Shown here piece after piece: positions 12,201 through 22,793 of a stretch of 64,000 nt of DNA. A model generated the notes under the pieces. It did not search any database. It was given only the letters and a program-made list of their open reading frames with translations, and was not told the DNA's origin. Positions within the stretch are counted from its first letter, which is position 1. Each line of letters starts with the position of its first letter. Made by a program: the position numbers and the translations under genes. The DNA comes from Nipponacmea schrenckii (lineage: Eukaryota > Mollusca > Gastropoda > Lottiidae), in contig JAUJPP010000003.1 of the NCBI GenBank assembly GCA_030562195.1, positions 34,044,602 through 34,108,601 of the forward strand. Reading direction: 5' to 3'.

Positions 12201-14374
12201 TATTACCTTGCAATCTTGCAGGAACTGATAATTCCCATAAGGCTATGTTGAAGTAAAGCTTTTTGCTCTCATACACCTAAATTTCTACTCTTTTGGTACA
12301 AATTCCATACTTTAACCATTGAATTCTTGGCAAAGAACACAGTTCTATTAAGTTAAATTTCTGCTGTTTTGTAGAACTAGACTAAAATTACTATATGTTT
12401 TTTACCTGCGTATCCAGTAAGACACAACTTTCCGATTAGTCCACTAATAAATTCTAAACTACAACTGATGTTGTTCTTTAACTGTGTGTAAACTTCTTTT
12501 AAAACATTCAGGACACTCTTAGATATAATACCAATATACTGCTTGGGGTAAAATAATTCACTGGAAATAAAATGAGAATGAAGTAGCCATATTATAGTAT
12601 CAAATATTTTAATTTATATCACAAAACCCCATAACAAAGGAAAACAATTAAAATTGTATTATTGTCCTGTTGTCTAATGTTTCATCTAAATGCCTTCTTC
12701 AGAAACACTTTAGAAGTATATGATCATATTTTTTTCTTCTTTTCATTTCATTAGTTGAGCTAGAATTTATGATATCTTTACCTTACAATCTAGCAAAATG
12801 TTATCTGAAATTTTTAGTCACCAAAAAAATCATCTTTAAAGTTTACATAAACATTGTTTTTTTTTGATAAATATGGAAAAACTACTATTTAAAAGTATAA
12901 TTGTAGAGAAGTATCTCTTAACTAATATTATTGAGCCATTATACAAGTAATAGGTCAAACTGATTAATTAACAATTAGTACATACCATTTATCATTTTCA
13001 AAACAAATTCAGTTTGATCAAGTAAATGAATGGGTGTAAATAGCATACTTAAGAAATACTTTCAGGTATAATTAATGTTGTTTTTGATAATAAATATTAT
13101 ACATACTGCCCTTTTAAAAGATAATACAAGCCTCCAAATAATCATTTCTCTCATTGAACGACCTACCTGTTCTGATTTTGAAGTTTTCCTCCCATTTTAT
13201 CAGGAAAAGATGCAAGCTTCAACACCAGCTCATGCCACTCTATGCGAGTCATATCTTTATTTGGTGACTCACTGACTCCTATTTGACATTGTGACAAAAT
13301 CAAATATTCCATGTGATTATTTAAAAATACTTCCATCAATGATATACATTTGGTTTGACAAAATGCCCTGAAATATATCAAACATGAGCTTGTAATTGAT
13401 ATAGCTCTCATTCTCACAGACACAGAAAATTAAATATTAGTAATATAAGGCGTTTAAATATTTTTGAAAAAATTTTCCAGAAATTTTATTTTATTTAATT
13501 CCTTGAAAAAATATTGAAATAAATACAGAAGAGAATTTTTTGGAAATATAATTAAAGGGATACTGTGTCTTAGCATGAACTTGCATCTTTATAGATAATT
13601 ACTTAGTTTTTAAAAAAAAAAAATTTATGTTATTTATGGCAGCAGGTATATTTACTGATGAAAATATCCTACTGGCCAAGTTTTCAAATTTTATGTTCAT
13701 TTTAAGGCCTATTATCCTTTTAAGGATATGTGTTAAAATTACTCAGTGAATTTCATAACTTTGTTTTTTTTTTTTCATATTTGTAGCCCATCTATATTTG
13801 TGACATTTATGAATGTGGCTGGTTGACTCTGTCCCATAAAAAAACTGTTGATTATGTAGCCTTCAACTTCTATGGTATCTATTCCGCAACAAGGATTCCA
13901 ATTCACAATGGTTTAAACTACCTATATAGAAAATTTATGTGCATTATATCATTGATGTAACAAAAATTACCTTGTGCATAAAATTTGGCTCACTAATACA
14001 CTGAAAACCTGAGTAGGCGGGCCATATTTGATAATTTGCAAAAATGTATCGCTGAACTTTTTTGAAGACAGTTCTGCTACAATTTCTGTAGAGATGGAAC
14101 ACAGTATTGATGAAAAGCACTTGGAAAAATAATTTTCAATGAATTCTGATCTGATGTTGTCTTGGTAATTTTTAGACTTCAGTGTTTCTTGATCTATTTC
14201 TTTCAATATATCATTTTTTAATGATGGGGAAAGCGAAAGTAGGGATTCGTTCTGATTGATTAAAATCAAAAAATCTTTATATGAAGTAATGATATCTGAA
14301 GTCTCGTTCGATGAAACTCTTCTTTCATTGATACTGTGTATTAGGTTCACTATAGATTTAATATTTTCTTTCAT
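251..14374 (-). CDS. TELO2: TELO2, telomere length regulation protein TEL2 homologue (3' end of gene not found)
   Basis: TELO2 is the HEAT-like scaffold of the TTT complex (TELO2-TTI1-TTI2), which with HSP90/R2TP matures PIKK kinases (mTOR, ATM, ATR, DNA-PKcs). Coding exons, in transcript order: 13971-14374, 13167-13367, 12406-12560, 11678-11777, 11157-11259, 10926-10994, 9304-9445, 8861-8997, 8549-8625, 7810-7905, 6447-6627, 5953-6069, 3922-3993 (or copy 5420-5491), 3380-3441 (or copy 4882-4943), 3026-3214, 2784-2883, 1441-1505, 856-971, 251-333. Phases agree at every join; total 2469 nt = 823 codons, against about 837 aa in human. Family signatures read directly: DSDDDLEPYDM (about residue 494, the acidic motif that binds PIH1D1 when CK2-phosphorylated in mammals), YLTSQFYEKNYNLRQRMDIL, FFFPLLKFFDR, LLEFIWAIRFHTD and KDPDTECKKMAVQALVLLQ. 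Start ATG at 14374 is the first in the open frame. The last few codons and stop lie left of 250 or outside the window. Confidence 0.95.
1590..2625. repeat. 28-bp minisatellite in a TELO2 intron
   Basis: About 37 imperfect copies of a 28-bp unit, roughly gaatagcatttagagttcag plus ttatatct, in the intron upstream of exon 1441-1505. It ends about 85 bp from the acceptor. Unlike other arrays in this gene, the unit does not match the neighbouring exon. Confidence 0.93.
3055..4070. repeat. 1-kb duplicated block, copy A (TELO2 exons 13-15)
   Basis: This block is nearly identical to 4558-5568, at an offset of about 1.5 kb. It contains exons 3922-3993 and 3380-3441 and most of 3026-3214. The exon bases match copy B and the few indels and substitutions are intronic. 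Copy A extends into the complete exon 15 with FFFPLLKFFDR and a good donor, so it is the copy a full-length transcript must enter for exon 15. Confidence 0.95.
4558..5568. repeat. 1-kb duplicated block, copy B (truncated exon 15)
   Basis: Second copy of the block at 3055-4070, separated from it by 488 bp of unrelated sequence. It carries whole copies of two exons (5420-5491, 4882-4943) and a piece of exon 15 (4558-4717) that stops before FFFPLL and reads into a stop near 4528. It is either a recent partial duplication or an allelic copy kept twice by the assembler. Confidence 0.95.
5656..5778 (-). other. Candidate extra TELO2 exon ending in an in-frame stop
   Basis: After a good acceptor (plus-strand ctgaagg from 5779), a frame continuing from exon 12 reads VDSYQALYPISEDN, then LTGLVDAKTCRETVGDLVMV and IQTLFD, and then TAA at 5656-5658. 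The peptide looks protein-like and follows CPVE of exon 12 in phase. Human TELO2 goes directly from this point to YLTSQFY, so the segment is additional. It could be an alternative terminal exon, a poison exon or a decayed exon. Confidence 0.4.
6628..7712 (-). repeat. 40-bp minisatellite made of the exon 11 splice acceptor
   Basis: About 25 copies of a roughly 40-bp unit. On the coding strand each unit is atctttacag followed by tgatgatgatctagagctct and atgatatgtt. That is the real 3' splice site of exon 6447-6627 plus the first 28 or so exon bases (codons DDDLEPYDM). The array abuts the true acceptor on the intron side. The unit is not a multiple of three. Confidence 0.93.
9957..10313 (-). mobile_element. 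tRNA-derived SINE, full-length copy
   Basis: On the minus strand it begins with a tRNA-like head (ggagccgcagtggctcag, then an A-box-like tggctcagtgggttagacg and a B box ggttcaatcccgg) and ends in a short ATTTC-type tail. A 12-bp target duplication, accaaggtaaaa, flanks it (9937-9948 and 10318-10329). Related copies are at 28465, 45570 and 58345. Confidence 0.85.
10337..10633. mobile_element. Foldback MITE with about 100-bp inverted arms
   Basis: The left arm starts tttactattattattattat and continues through aacctcttgttatattataa and ttaactcaacacaat. The right arm is its inverse complement, ending ...aataatagtaaa. The centre carries gcgacgtttcgacc opposite gtcgaaacgtcgc. There is no coding capacity, so it is presumably a non-autonomous DNA element. 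Confidence 0.85.
11990..12125. mobile_element. Small DNA-transposon-like relic
   Basis: Contains accgtataattccgaatata followed by gtgcgcaagcatgtataatg and two gcgcacccctt repeats. This style of ACCGTAT...GCGCAC sequence recurs as transposon ends in many animal genomes. The family is not identified. Confidence 0.4.
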
Positions 14375-14574
14375 ATTAAACAGAGGATAATCTTTTAAGA
14401 CGAAAGCGGCTTAAGAAAATGTTTTGTTTACAAACAAAATCACATGGGTTTAATTTCCGCTTCCTGTCTACTTACGCCTGCGTACACCCTATGGTAACCA
14501 GCCGCCATCTGAAACAAATACAAAGGAGGTTGTTTTGAATGAAACTTTCACATTGAAACTTTCAATATCACAGA
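14375..14574. promoter_or_regulatory. Divergent promoter of TELO2 and DNAL4
   Basis: Only 200 bp separate the two start codons, so the genes must share a bidirectional promoter and both 5' UTRs. No TATA box is evident. An RFX/X-box-like half-site, atggtaacca (14491-14500), sits about 80 bp from the DNAL4 start, as expected for a cilium gene. Confidence 0.7.
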
Positions 14575-16033
14575 ATGGCGACCGAAGTAACAGAGGAAAA
14601 GAAAGTCGACACTGAGTCAAAAAGAGTGCACACATATCCTCTGATAAGAGTGAGTTTTTCAACTTTTTATAGTACAAGCGAAATTATGAAAATTTTGATT
14701 GTTTGCAGACGAGGTGTCGAAGGTTCATATAGGCCTACTACTGCAGTCCTCTACTTCAGCTCAGTCTTATTCGAATCTAATTAAGAGTATTGATTATTTT
14801 CCCTGTGGAACATTTATCATTTATTTAAACCCTTGTGAATTAAAACACATAATTGAATTCATAGATTATTTATGTTGGGTTAAAATGACCAATTAATTAG
14901 GCTGCGCCTAAACAGGTAGACTATCTTGATCTACCTTTGAAAAAAGAAAAGTAAAATTTTAAAAAGGGCTTTGATTACCATATCCTACTAGCTAAACCAG
15001 TGTCATTGCACATTTTTTAAAATTTGATGATCGATCTATAATAGAGTAAGTATTAGACCGAAATAAACTATTATTAAGACAATAATTGTTAAAGTTGGCA
15101 ATATGATTGGAGAAAGAATAGTGATAGTGCCAGAAGCGTTAGTGATAGTGCCAGAAGCGTCAGTGATAGTGCCAGAAGCATTATTCATTGACATGGCCAG
15201 TGTCAGTTTGTAACACAATCAGAATACAATTCACTATTTCCTGTTCTTAAATAATCTTGAAAGTTGGAACTTTGTTTGATCTAATTGTCTTAACATTTTG
15301 TCATTGGTTATAAGTTTTAAAAACTCTATACATTATTTTATATGAAGTAAACTGCAGATCTTCATTGATTAATTATCCTGTATTTTTTAGCACTCTGATA
15401 TGAATGATGAAATGAAGACAGAAGCTATGGAATTATGTGTAACAGCTTGTGAGAAATTTTCGGCCAATAATGAGGTAATCTTATTGTCATTACGTTCCTA
15501 TTTGCTCTCACATTGAATTAGATTAAAACTGATGCACCAGGTTGTTTTGTGCAATAAAACATTATTTCTGAAGATATTTCAGTTACCATACAAGTGGTGC
15601 ATGAGAAGTTCTGTTTTCATTTAGAGCTGTTCAAAAAGGCTCTGCCCTACCAACCTTACTCTAACCCATTTTTCCCAAATGTGCAATATGTAGGCATAAC
15701 TGAAAGAGTTGTAAAAAATAAAATTTTAACGCAGCTGTGAAAGAAGTTACTATTTTATAAATAAATAATGTCCAAAATATCACTACTTGTACATCAAGCC
15801 AAATTTTTTCAATCAATGTTTGAAAAATATTTCTGAATGCCTGTAACACATTAAAAAATATTTTTCAGAATGCAGCAAAAATGATTAAAGAGACAATGGA
15901 TAAGAAATTCGGAGCATCCTGGCATGCAGTTGTAGGGGAAGGATATGGTTTTGAAATTACACATGAAGTGAAAAATCTGTTATACATGTTCTTTGGTGGA
16001 AATATGGCAATCATGATCTGGAAATGTTCTTGA
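14575..16033 (+). CDS. DNAL4: DNAL4, dynein axonemal light chain 4
   Basis: LC8-like light chain of the axonemal outer/inner arm dynein machinery in motile cilia. Exons: 14575-14649, 15391-15474, 15869-16033; 324 nt, 107 aa, against 105 in human. All junctions are in phase 0 with GT-AG ends. Family blocks read directly: TYPLIRHSDMNDEMKTEAME, LCVTACEKFSANNE, NAAKMIKETMDKKFGASWHA and GEGYGFEITHEVKNLLYMFF, ending IMIWKCS. The N-terminal 20 residues are variable and charged, as usual for this family. The gene is divergent from TELO2. It looks complete and intact. Confidence 0.96.
15119..15186 (+). repeat. Three 21-bp tandem copies in DNAL4 intron 1
   Basis: The unit agtgatagtgccagaagcgt is repeated about three times with slight changes. 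It is in frame on the minus strand only by chance of its 21-bp length. Confidence 0.85.
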
Positions 16034-16911
16034 TTTCCTTTTTGTACCTAACAAATAGACTGTGTTAATATTCATTGTTATATAATCAGCATTTCCTTCA
16101 GTTTTTAAATTATTTTGTGAGAGTATTGAATTTACCATAGATATGCTGAGCTTGACTAATTTGGGTGCTTAATTTTGATAGTAAAAATGCAGAACAGCTT
16201 TGACCTGTAAAGTCTTATCATATTCTCTATGGGTTTCCCTAGTAGAATGATAAAAACTTCTTCAACAGGTTTTAACACCTTGCTTACTGTTCTGCTACAT
16301 TATTGATCAACTTTGATAACTTGAAATATGAATAAGCTTAGATATCCTTGGCAAATAAAATGTATGCTGTTTGTCAAAAATTGAAACCACACACATGCTG
16401 TTGTGTATTTTTATCTGATACTTTTTTCATTCCTAACAATATATTTCCTATATATTCACCAAAGCAAATTTATCCAAATATATACTGTTTGTGTTTTCAC
16501 AATGCCTTATCCACACACAACAAATCGTTTGTTGGATATTCAATGAATGTGAAAATTTATATATTGGGGTTTTCAACAGGTTGCTTTGTAATAAACAATT
16601 CTTTGGCAAATATAAATTACTAGTATACAGTTTGATTCAGTCAGGCATTTTTCTGCAACATGAAAAGGAAAATCATGAAATTAAATGATTTATAGGGGAA
16701 GGGGATCATCCTTAATCAAGGTTCATAAAAGCGGTAATAGAAAGAAAAGAGTTGAAAACTCCTGGCATATGAAATGTATGTTCCTTTGACCAAAGCCAAT
16801 GCACTTTGTTATTGCTTATTGATTGAGAGCCATTTTCAAATTTAAACTAGAACCGTCTGTTTTTTTCAAGGTAGAAAAATTGGTGAAACTATGAAGGTAT
16901 TTAGTGACTGT
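16034..16911 (+). other. DNAL4 3' UTR and downstream sequence
   Basis: AT-rich and without convincing coding sequence. A candidate poly(A) signal, aataaa, lies at 16354-16359, about 320 bp after the stop codon. Confidence 0.45.
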
Positions 16912-17260
16912 TAAAGACTTCCTCAATATAAACTCTACTGATTATGTATTGTTGCTAGATGTACACTTCCTCAATATAAACTGTACTGATTATGTATTGT
17001 TGCTACATGTACACTTTCTCAAAATAAACTGTACTGATCATTTATACACGATGTATTGTTGCTAGATGTACACTTCCTCAATATAAACTGTACTGATCAT
17101 GTGCTATGTATTGTTGCTAGATGTACACTTCCTCAATATAAACTGTACTGATCATATATATGCCATGTATTGTTACTAGATGTACACTTCCTCAATATAA
17201 ACTGTACTGATCATATATATGCTATGTATTATGCTAGATGTACATAAATTGGCTTGACTT
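16912..17260. repeat. About 60-bp tandem repeat downstream of DNAL4
   Basis: Five to six copies of a unit containing ttgctagatgtacacttcct and caatataaactgtactgatc. Copy lengths vary because of tatatatgc insertions. Confidence 0.9.
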
Positions 17261-17717
17261 TATATAGTTAAATTTAGAAGTGTTACTGCTGACTGAAAAT
17301 CTTGATAATTTTTTTACTATTGTTAACCCATTTCATTTCTTAAATATTTTGCCTTTATAACATTCCATGTTTAATAGAAGATTATTTCATAATATAAGAT
17401 TTAAAATAGTTTAAGATACAAAGGTGAGACTGTGGTCTATATTTAACTCAATTATATGAGTCAAGTTTTGATGATTAGATATAAAAACATTCCAATTTAA
17501 ATTGTGCCCTTCTCCACTGAATTCTGCCCAGTTCACTCCCTTCTCTTACATATATTTATATTATACTAATATTGTATATATTGAAAATTGTTTACATTAA
17601 AGTTTTACATATTTTAAATTGACTTATTCACATTATGGAGACTTTTATGCAAAAAAGTGATATCTGCTGTATCAGCTTCCTCCAAAATCTTGAAGCGATA
17701 TCTATTGTGCCCTAATA

Positions 17718-18512
17718 ACTAAGTAAAACTTGCTGCAATAATCTGTTGTATACAGAAAATCTTGATGCAATAATCTGTTGTACGAAGTAAATCTTGATAC
17801 AATAATCTGCTGTACAAAGTAAATCTTGATGCAATAATCTGTTGTACAAGTAAATCTTGATACAATAATCTGCTGTACAAAGTAAATCTTGATGCAATAA
17901 TCTGTTGTACGAAGTAAATCTTGTTACAATAATCTGCTGTACAAAGTAAATCTTGATGCAATAATCTGTTGTACAAGTAAATCTTGATACAATAATCTGC
18001 TGTACAAAGTAAATCTTGATGCAATAATCTGTTGTCAGAAGTAAATCATGATGCAATAATCTGTTGTACAAAGAAAATCTTGATACAATAATCTGTTTTA
18101 CAAAGAAAATCTTGATACAATAATCTGTTTTACAAAGAAAATCTTGAACCAATAATCTGTTTTACAAAGAAAATCTTGAACCAATAATCTGTTTTACAAA
18201 GAAAATCTTGATACTATAATCTGTTGTAAAAAGTAAATCTTGATACAATAATCTGTTTTACAAAGAAAATCTTGATACTATAATCTGTTGTAAAAAGTAA
18301 ATCTTGATACAATAATCTGTTTTACAAAGAAAATCTTGATACAATAATCTGTTGTAAAAAGTAAATCTTGATACAATAATCTGTTTTACAAAGAAAATCT
18401 TGATACAATAATCTGTTTTACAAAGAAAATCTTGATACTATAATCTGTTGTAAAAAGTAAATCTTGATACAATAATCTGTTTTACAAAGAAAATCTTGAA
18501 CCAATATCTATT
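17718..18512. repeat. 32-bp minisatellite
   Basis: About 25 copies of aatctgttgtacaaagtaaa plus tcttgatacaat, with two main variants (tgttgtac and tgttttac) that alternate in blocks. It produces long but meaningless repetitive open frames on the minus strand. Confidence 0.95.
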
Positions 18513-19439
18513 GTACCCACCCCAGGATATCATATATGTTCAGAGAAAATAGTAATGAGATATCTGTTGTCCAGACAAACATGATGTGACATTTAACTGT
18601 ATTTTTATTTTGTTTGGAAATGTGAAATAGAATGCAACTTGTATTTGTCAATGTCTGGGTAGTCAAAGGGCCAAGTTTAAAACAGTCCCAATGATTTAAC
18701 ACTATCATTTGGTAGGATAAAAAAAATCAGAATTGAAGAAATATCAAATTGTAGATATAATTTTAGAAGACTGGACTATATTATACATAAAACTGATGAA
18801 ATTGTAAATATAATTTTAATTAGACTGGACAATATTGTACCATTAAACAGATGAATTTTTGTAATTTATAAAGAACATGAATTTCATTGCTATTTATTTT
18901 TAGACTTGATTATCACAGAAGATTTATATAATTAAAAACATAAAACAATAACATCAACAATGAAAAAAAAAATGACATCAAAAGACAATCGAATACATGA
19001 AAAATTCTATCACAGTCCTTTTTTTCTAATAGCACGTAAGCAAAATGAGCCACAAGTATAGCGTAATTCAGCAGTCAAATTCTAGAGAGCAGTAATCACA
19101 TTTGCAGCAAATTATTTTCAGGGTTTCTTCGTCTTTTGATTTTTAAGTCATATGGACATTCACAATTTAAGACTGTCGAGTTTTCTAGAATATAATTTTT
19201 TACTCATATGACTGGATGGACCTTGGAAAATACCCAGGAGGACCAAAAATCAAGGAGAATTAAACATACCGAGTAAAAGATAGAAATTAATTCTCGAAAA
19301 AAAAAATATCAAGTCAAACATCGAATATAAGTGACAATACTTATACAGAGTCAATGTGTAAAAGTCTTTTAAGTCTAAGTTTTTGTAAAAGTCTAAGTAT
19401 GATATGCCAAGGTTGTTTTCCTGCACAGCTATTTTCTGT
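18513..19439. other. ODAD3 3' flank
   Basis: No gene is seen. A possible ODAD3 poly(A) signal on the minus strand (plus tttatt) lies at 18893-18898, about 545 bp after the stop. Confidence 0.35.
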
Positions 19440-21840
19440 CTATTTTGTTTTCTTCTTCTTCTTGGCAACTCGCCTCTTTGTTTTGGAATCAATGATGAAT
19501 TGTGACTGTTTCTTGATGGAATGTCGGTTGGGTACACCAATATCATCGTCACCGGAGTCATTCTCATCACTATACACAAGATCACGTTGAGTCTGTGGTA
19601 ATTTGATTCTAGTGTTGTATGTCGGTAATCGTCCTTCTGCACTGGCATGGAACTCTTCTTCCTCCATTTGTTTCATAATGTCATTAACATCAGTGCCGCT
19701 TGCATCTAATTCCTCGACCAGTTTCAATAGCTTCTCTTCACCAGTCGAGAGTTGGTCCAAAACGTATTCGTCAGATGATGGTTGAATTTGAGCAGTTGGT
19801 ACATGACCTTTGTTGGCTTTAAGATGATGTAACTTATCAGACAAATGTTCCACACCAGCCTTTACCTGGACTAAGATTTTACTTGAACGTTGTAATTTGT
19901 GGTCCGCCTCATCACGTCGTTCTTCTTCAGATTGAAGATGGTTTTCATATTCTTCCAGTAAGAGTTCACCACTTGATAACTTAGCTTCCCCAGAATATTT
20001 CATCTCTGCAAATTCATCTTGTAATTTACCCTTGTCTTCCTTCAATCTTAGAATGTGTTTCTCATTGCTAAGTTTCAATTCTTCCAGATGTTTGGTGGTG
20101 TCATCCTGATTTTCAAATCGTCTAACAACTTCCATTGTGTCTGAAACTCCAGTAGCTTCTTTTATTCTACGGAAAGCCTCTTCATACGTTGTGATGATTT
20201 GTTGTTGCTCTTCACCTAGAAAGTATAGAAAAAATTACAATATATATATCTGATTCTGCCATTTTTCTTTATCAACAGTTTTGCCTGCATGTGCTCTTAG
20301 ATTGGCATAGACGAACTATTCTGCAGTAATTGCCAATGACATTTTTTGGAAAATAAGGCATAAGCAAACATTGGCTATGCATTTTCTCACTGCGTTGCTG
20401 CACATTTTGGGAAAGATTAGGATTTTTAAAATAAATAGTATGCAGACCCAAATAATCAAGATTATAATTTGCATCAATTTTATACCTGTCAAAGCCATTT
20501 TGTCTTGTGTAGTAAGCTCGTCTTGTTGAATGGAACCTCGTTGAGCTAAACGCTTCTCAATTCTTTCATGTTGCATCTTCTTTTCTTCAGCCTCCTTTTT
20601 CATTCTATGTAGTTCTACTTCTCGCTTTTTACGTTCAGAATAAATATATTCTTCTTGTTCAGCCAAATCTTTTTGTGCAGCATCTCTGGCCAAAGTGGCG
20701 TCTGTTTGCATGGATTTCAAATCATTCAATTCACCTCTGGTCTTTTTGATCTCAGCTTCAATTGAGTCAAGTTTTAATGGATAATTTTGAGCTTCCTTTT
20801 CAAATCTATCTTTAATGTCAAGGTAGACCCTTTGCACTTGTTTGGCTTCCTCACATTTCATGGCAACTTTATCATAACTATTTTCAAGGTACCTCATTGT
20901 CTGGGCTTCCTGAGATTCGCCAGTATCCATAGCCTTGGCATCTGCAGTATCCTGGAGATAAAAATAAAGGTACCAGTATCAGTTTTAGTTAAAAATCAAT
21001 AAGGTAACAGTTTAGGCTGAACTAAGCAGTATTGGCATTAAGTAAAATTTTCATTACCAGTATCAATTAAAAACATTGTAAATTATACTTGAATACATTT
21101 TTATAATATGCTTTCTACATCCATGTATCTACTTGAATTGGTTTTAAAGGGTTAGTTGAAATGGAATGTATGTATTGTTAATTATTGAACAGTTTGTCCT
21201 TGTTTAATGTTTTGTCTTTATTATTATGGCTCAAACAATACTATGATTTGAAACCTACAGAATAAGTACCAGTAGGAGAAATGTTTCTCTACAATAATGT
21301 AAACTGATGTTTTAGTGGGATGAGGCTTAGACCCGTACCCATGTTATTTTGCTTAAAAACATTAGTTTAAGAATGTGTGTAAAGTACCCGTAAGCAAAAT
21401 CACAGAACTGAATAGCTTAAATCTTAACTTACCTGTTTCATTTGTAACAACTGTGTCTGACATTCTTCCAATTTCTTCTGTTTAATAGCAGTCTGATGTC
21501 TTAGAGCATTCAATCTCTTGGCAGTGTCAGAAACTTTATGATCCAAAACAGTGATGGCCTGTTTTCCACTCTTGTTTGAAAGAGCAGCCCTCTCCACGGG
21601 CCTATCATGAAAAGCCTTTCCAATGACATCTTGATCCTTGTTCAGTTTATCACTAAGTCTTTTTCTCAAAGACTGAGTTTCCTTTCTTAGACTTTGAATA
21701 TTTTCACGGTTTTGTTTGATGGCGTATGAAGCAGATTCATAATAAGCTTTTCTGTCTCCTTCCAAAAGCGAAATTTTGCTTTTCAGTTCATCAATTTGTT
21801 CGGCAATTGGCCTTTGTACTACTGCAGTACTTCCCGGCAT
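19440..21840 (-). CDS. ODAD3: ODAD3 (CCDC151), outer dynein arm docking complex subunit 3
   Basis: A coiled-coil component of the docking complex that anchors outer dynein arms to doublet microtubules in motile cilia. Exons: 21433-21840, 20486-20951, 19440-20215; 1650 nt, 549 aa (human 595). Phases agree (0, then 1). Family blocks: LLEGDRKAYYES near residue 26, LNALRHQTAIKQKKLEE, RKKREVELHRMKKEAEEKK, LKYSGEA-like EMKYSGEAKLSSGELLLEE, EKLLKLVEELDASGTDV and the conserved C-terminal AEGRLPTYNTRIKLP. It ends in a Lys-rich tail. Heptad-rich, charged sequence covers most of the protein. The first ATG at 21840 gives a shorter N terminus than in human. Possible 3' UTR to about 18893. Confidence 0.94.
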
Positions 21841-22000
21841 CTTGATTCGTCACTGTCTTTGCCAACTATGGTATAAATTTCGGTATAAATAACAATAAGT
21901 TTAGCCAGACATGCCAAAATAATTAGCTAGATGGCAAACGTATCCAAGGAAATCTCCTTGACAACGTAAATAAATGGCTGACTTCCGGTCAATACGAGTG
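21841..22000 (-). promoter_or_regulatory. Putative ODAD3 promoter with RFX-like half-site
   Basis: atggcaaacg at 21931-21940, about 95 bp upstream of the start, resembles half of an X-box (RFX site). A similar half-site lies upstream of DNAL4. No TATA box is evident. Confidence 0.35.
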
Positions 22001-22793
22001 GCGTCCCTTGTAAAAAGATGCTACAGACTACAATAATACTTATTATTACTGAATCCATTTGCGGATTACTCTCAATTCATATTCAACATGAGGTACAGGT
22101 ACAGGTTTAAAGATATGTTTGGAAATTTTTTTTCATGATAATATTAAATTGATCAAAATCAGTTATATAGAATCAATTATACTTGGTCCTAAATGGAAAA
22201 TACATAATTAAACATGATAATATAGCATTCCTTTAACAATATCTTGGAAGGTTTCTACGGATAAACCATATCATAATGAAAGAGTCATGTTTAGAGTGAA
22301 GCTTTTAGATGAAACTTTGACATTACCATTGTGCTGGGTATAAGCTATTTACTACGAAGGCCTGTGTAAAATAGTACGGCTGATTACATGTCCTGCTGGT
22401 TGTTACAGTTGCTTGTGAACGCTCGAGTTCACGGGTTCAATTATGTTAATATTCTGAAATATTGATGAGCAACTGGTAATAATGTCACTTTTTCATTTGA
22501 CCAGATTCGCCCATTTGTCGTTTGTACTGCTGCTAGCCAAAATCGGGTTTCTGCAAATCTTGCTGATAACAAGGTCGTTATGCAGCATCCCTTAATTTAT
22601 CTTCAGCCCTACACTTCTTTCTGTTACCCTCGTATCAATTATCTGATAACAAAACAAAAAATGTGCATATTTTGGGTGGTATGATTGTGATAGACTATTA
22701 AAACTAAAACCCGAACTTCCTGTATGGTTATCAGTTAAGATTTCTATAGTAACAAACTAATTTAATGATCATTTCACAACGAAAAATTGCATT
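22001..22793. other. Intergenic, nothing recognised
   Basis: No coding frame, RNA or repeat family could be supported here. It should contain the promoter of the plus-strand gene starting at 22794. Confidence 0.5.

Noticed and set aside
17712..18152. Long minus-strand frame of repeats like QDLLCTADYCIKI
   Set aside because: It is only the translation of the 32-bp minisatellite; it has no splice context and two frames overlap equally well.
19354..19590. Plus-strand frame of 78 codons
   Set aside because: Antisense to the last ODAD3 exon, whose coding sense is clear.
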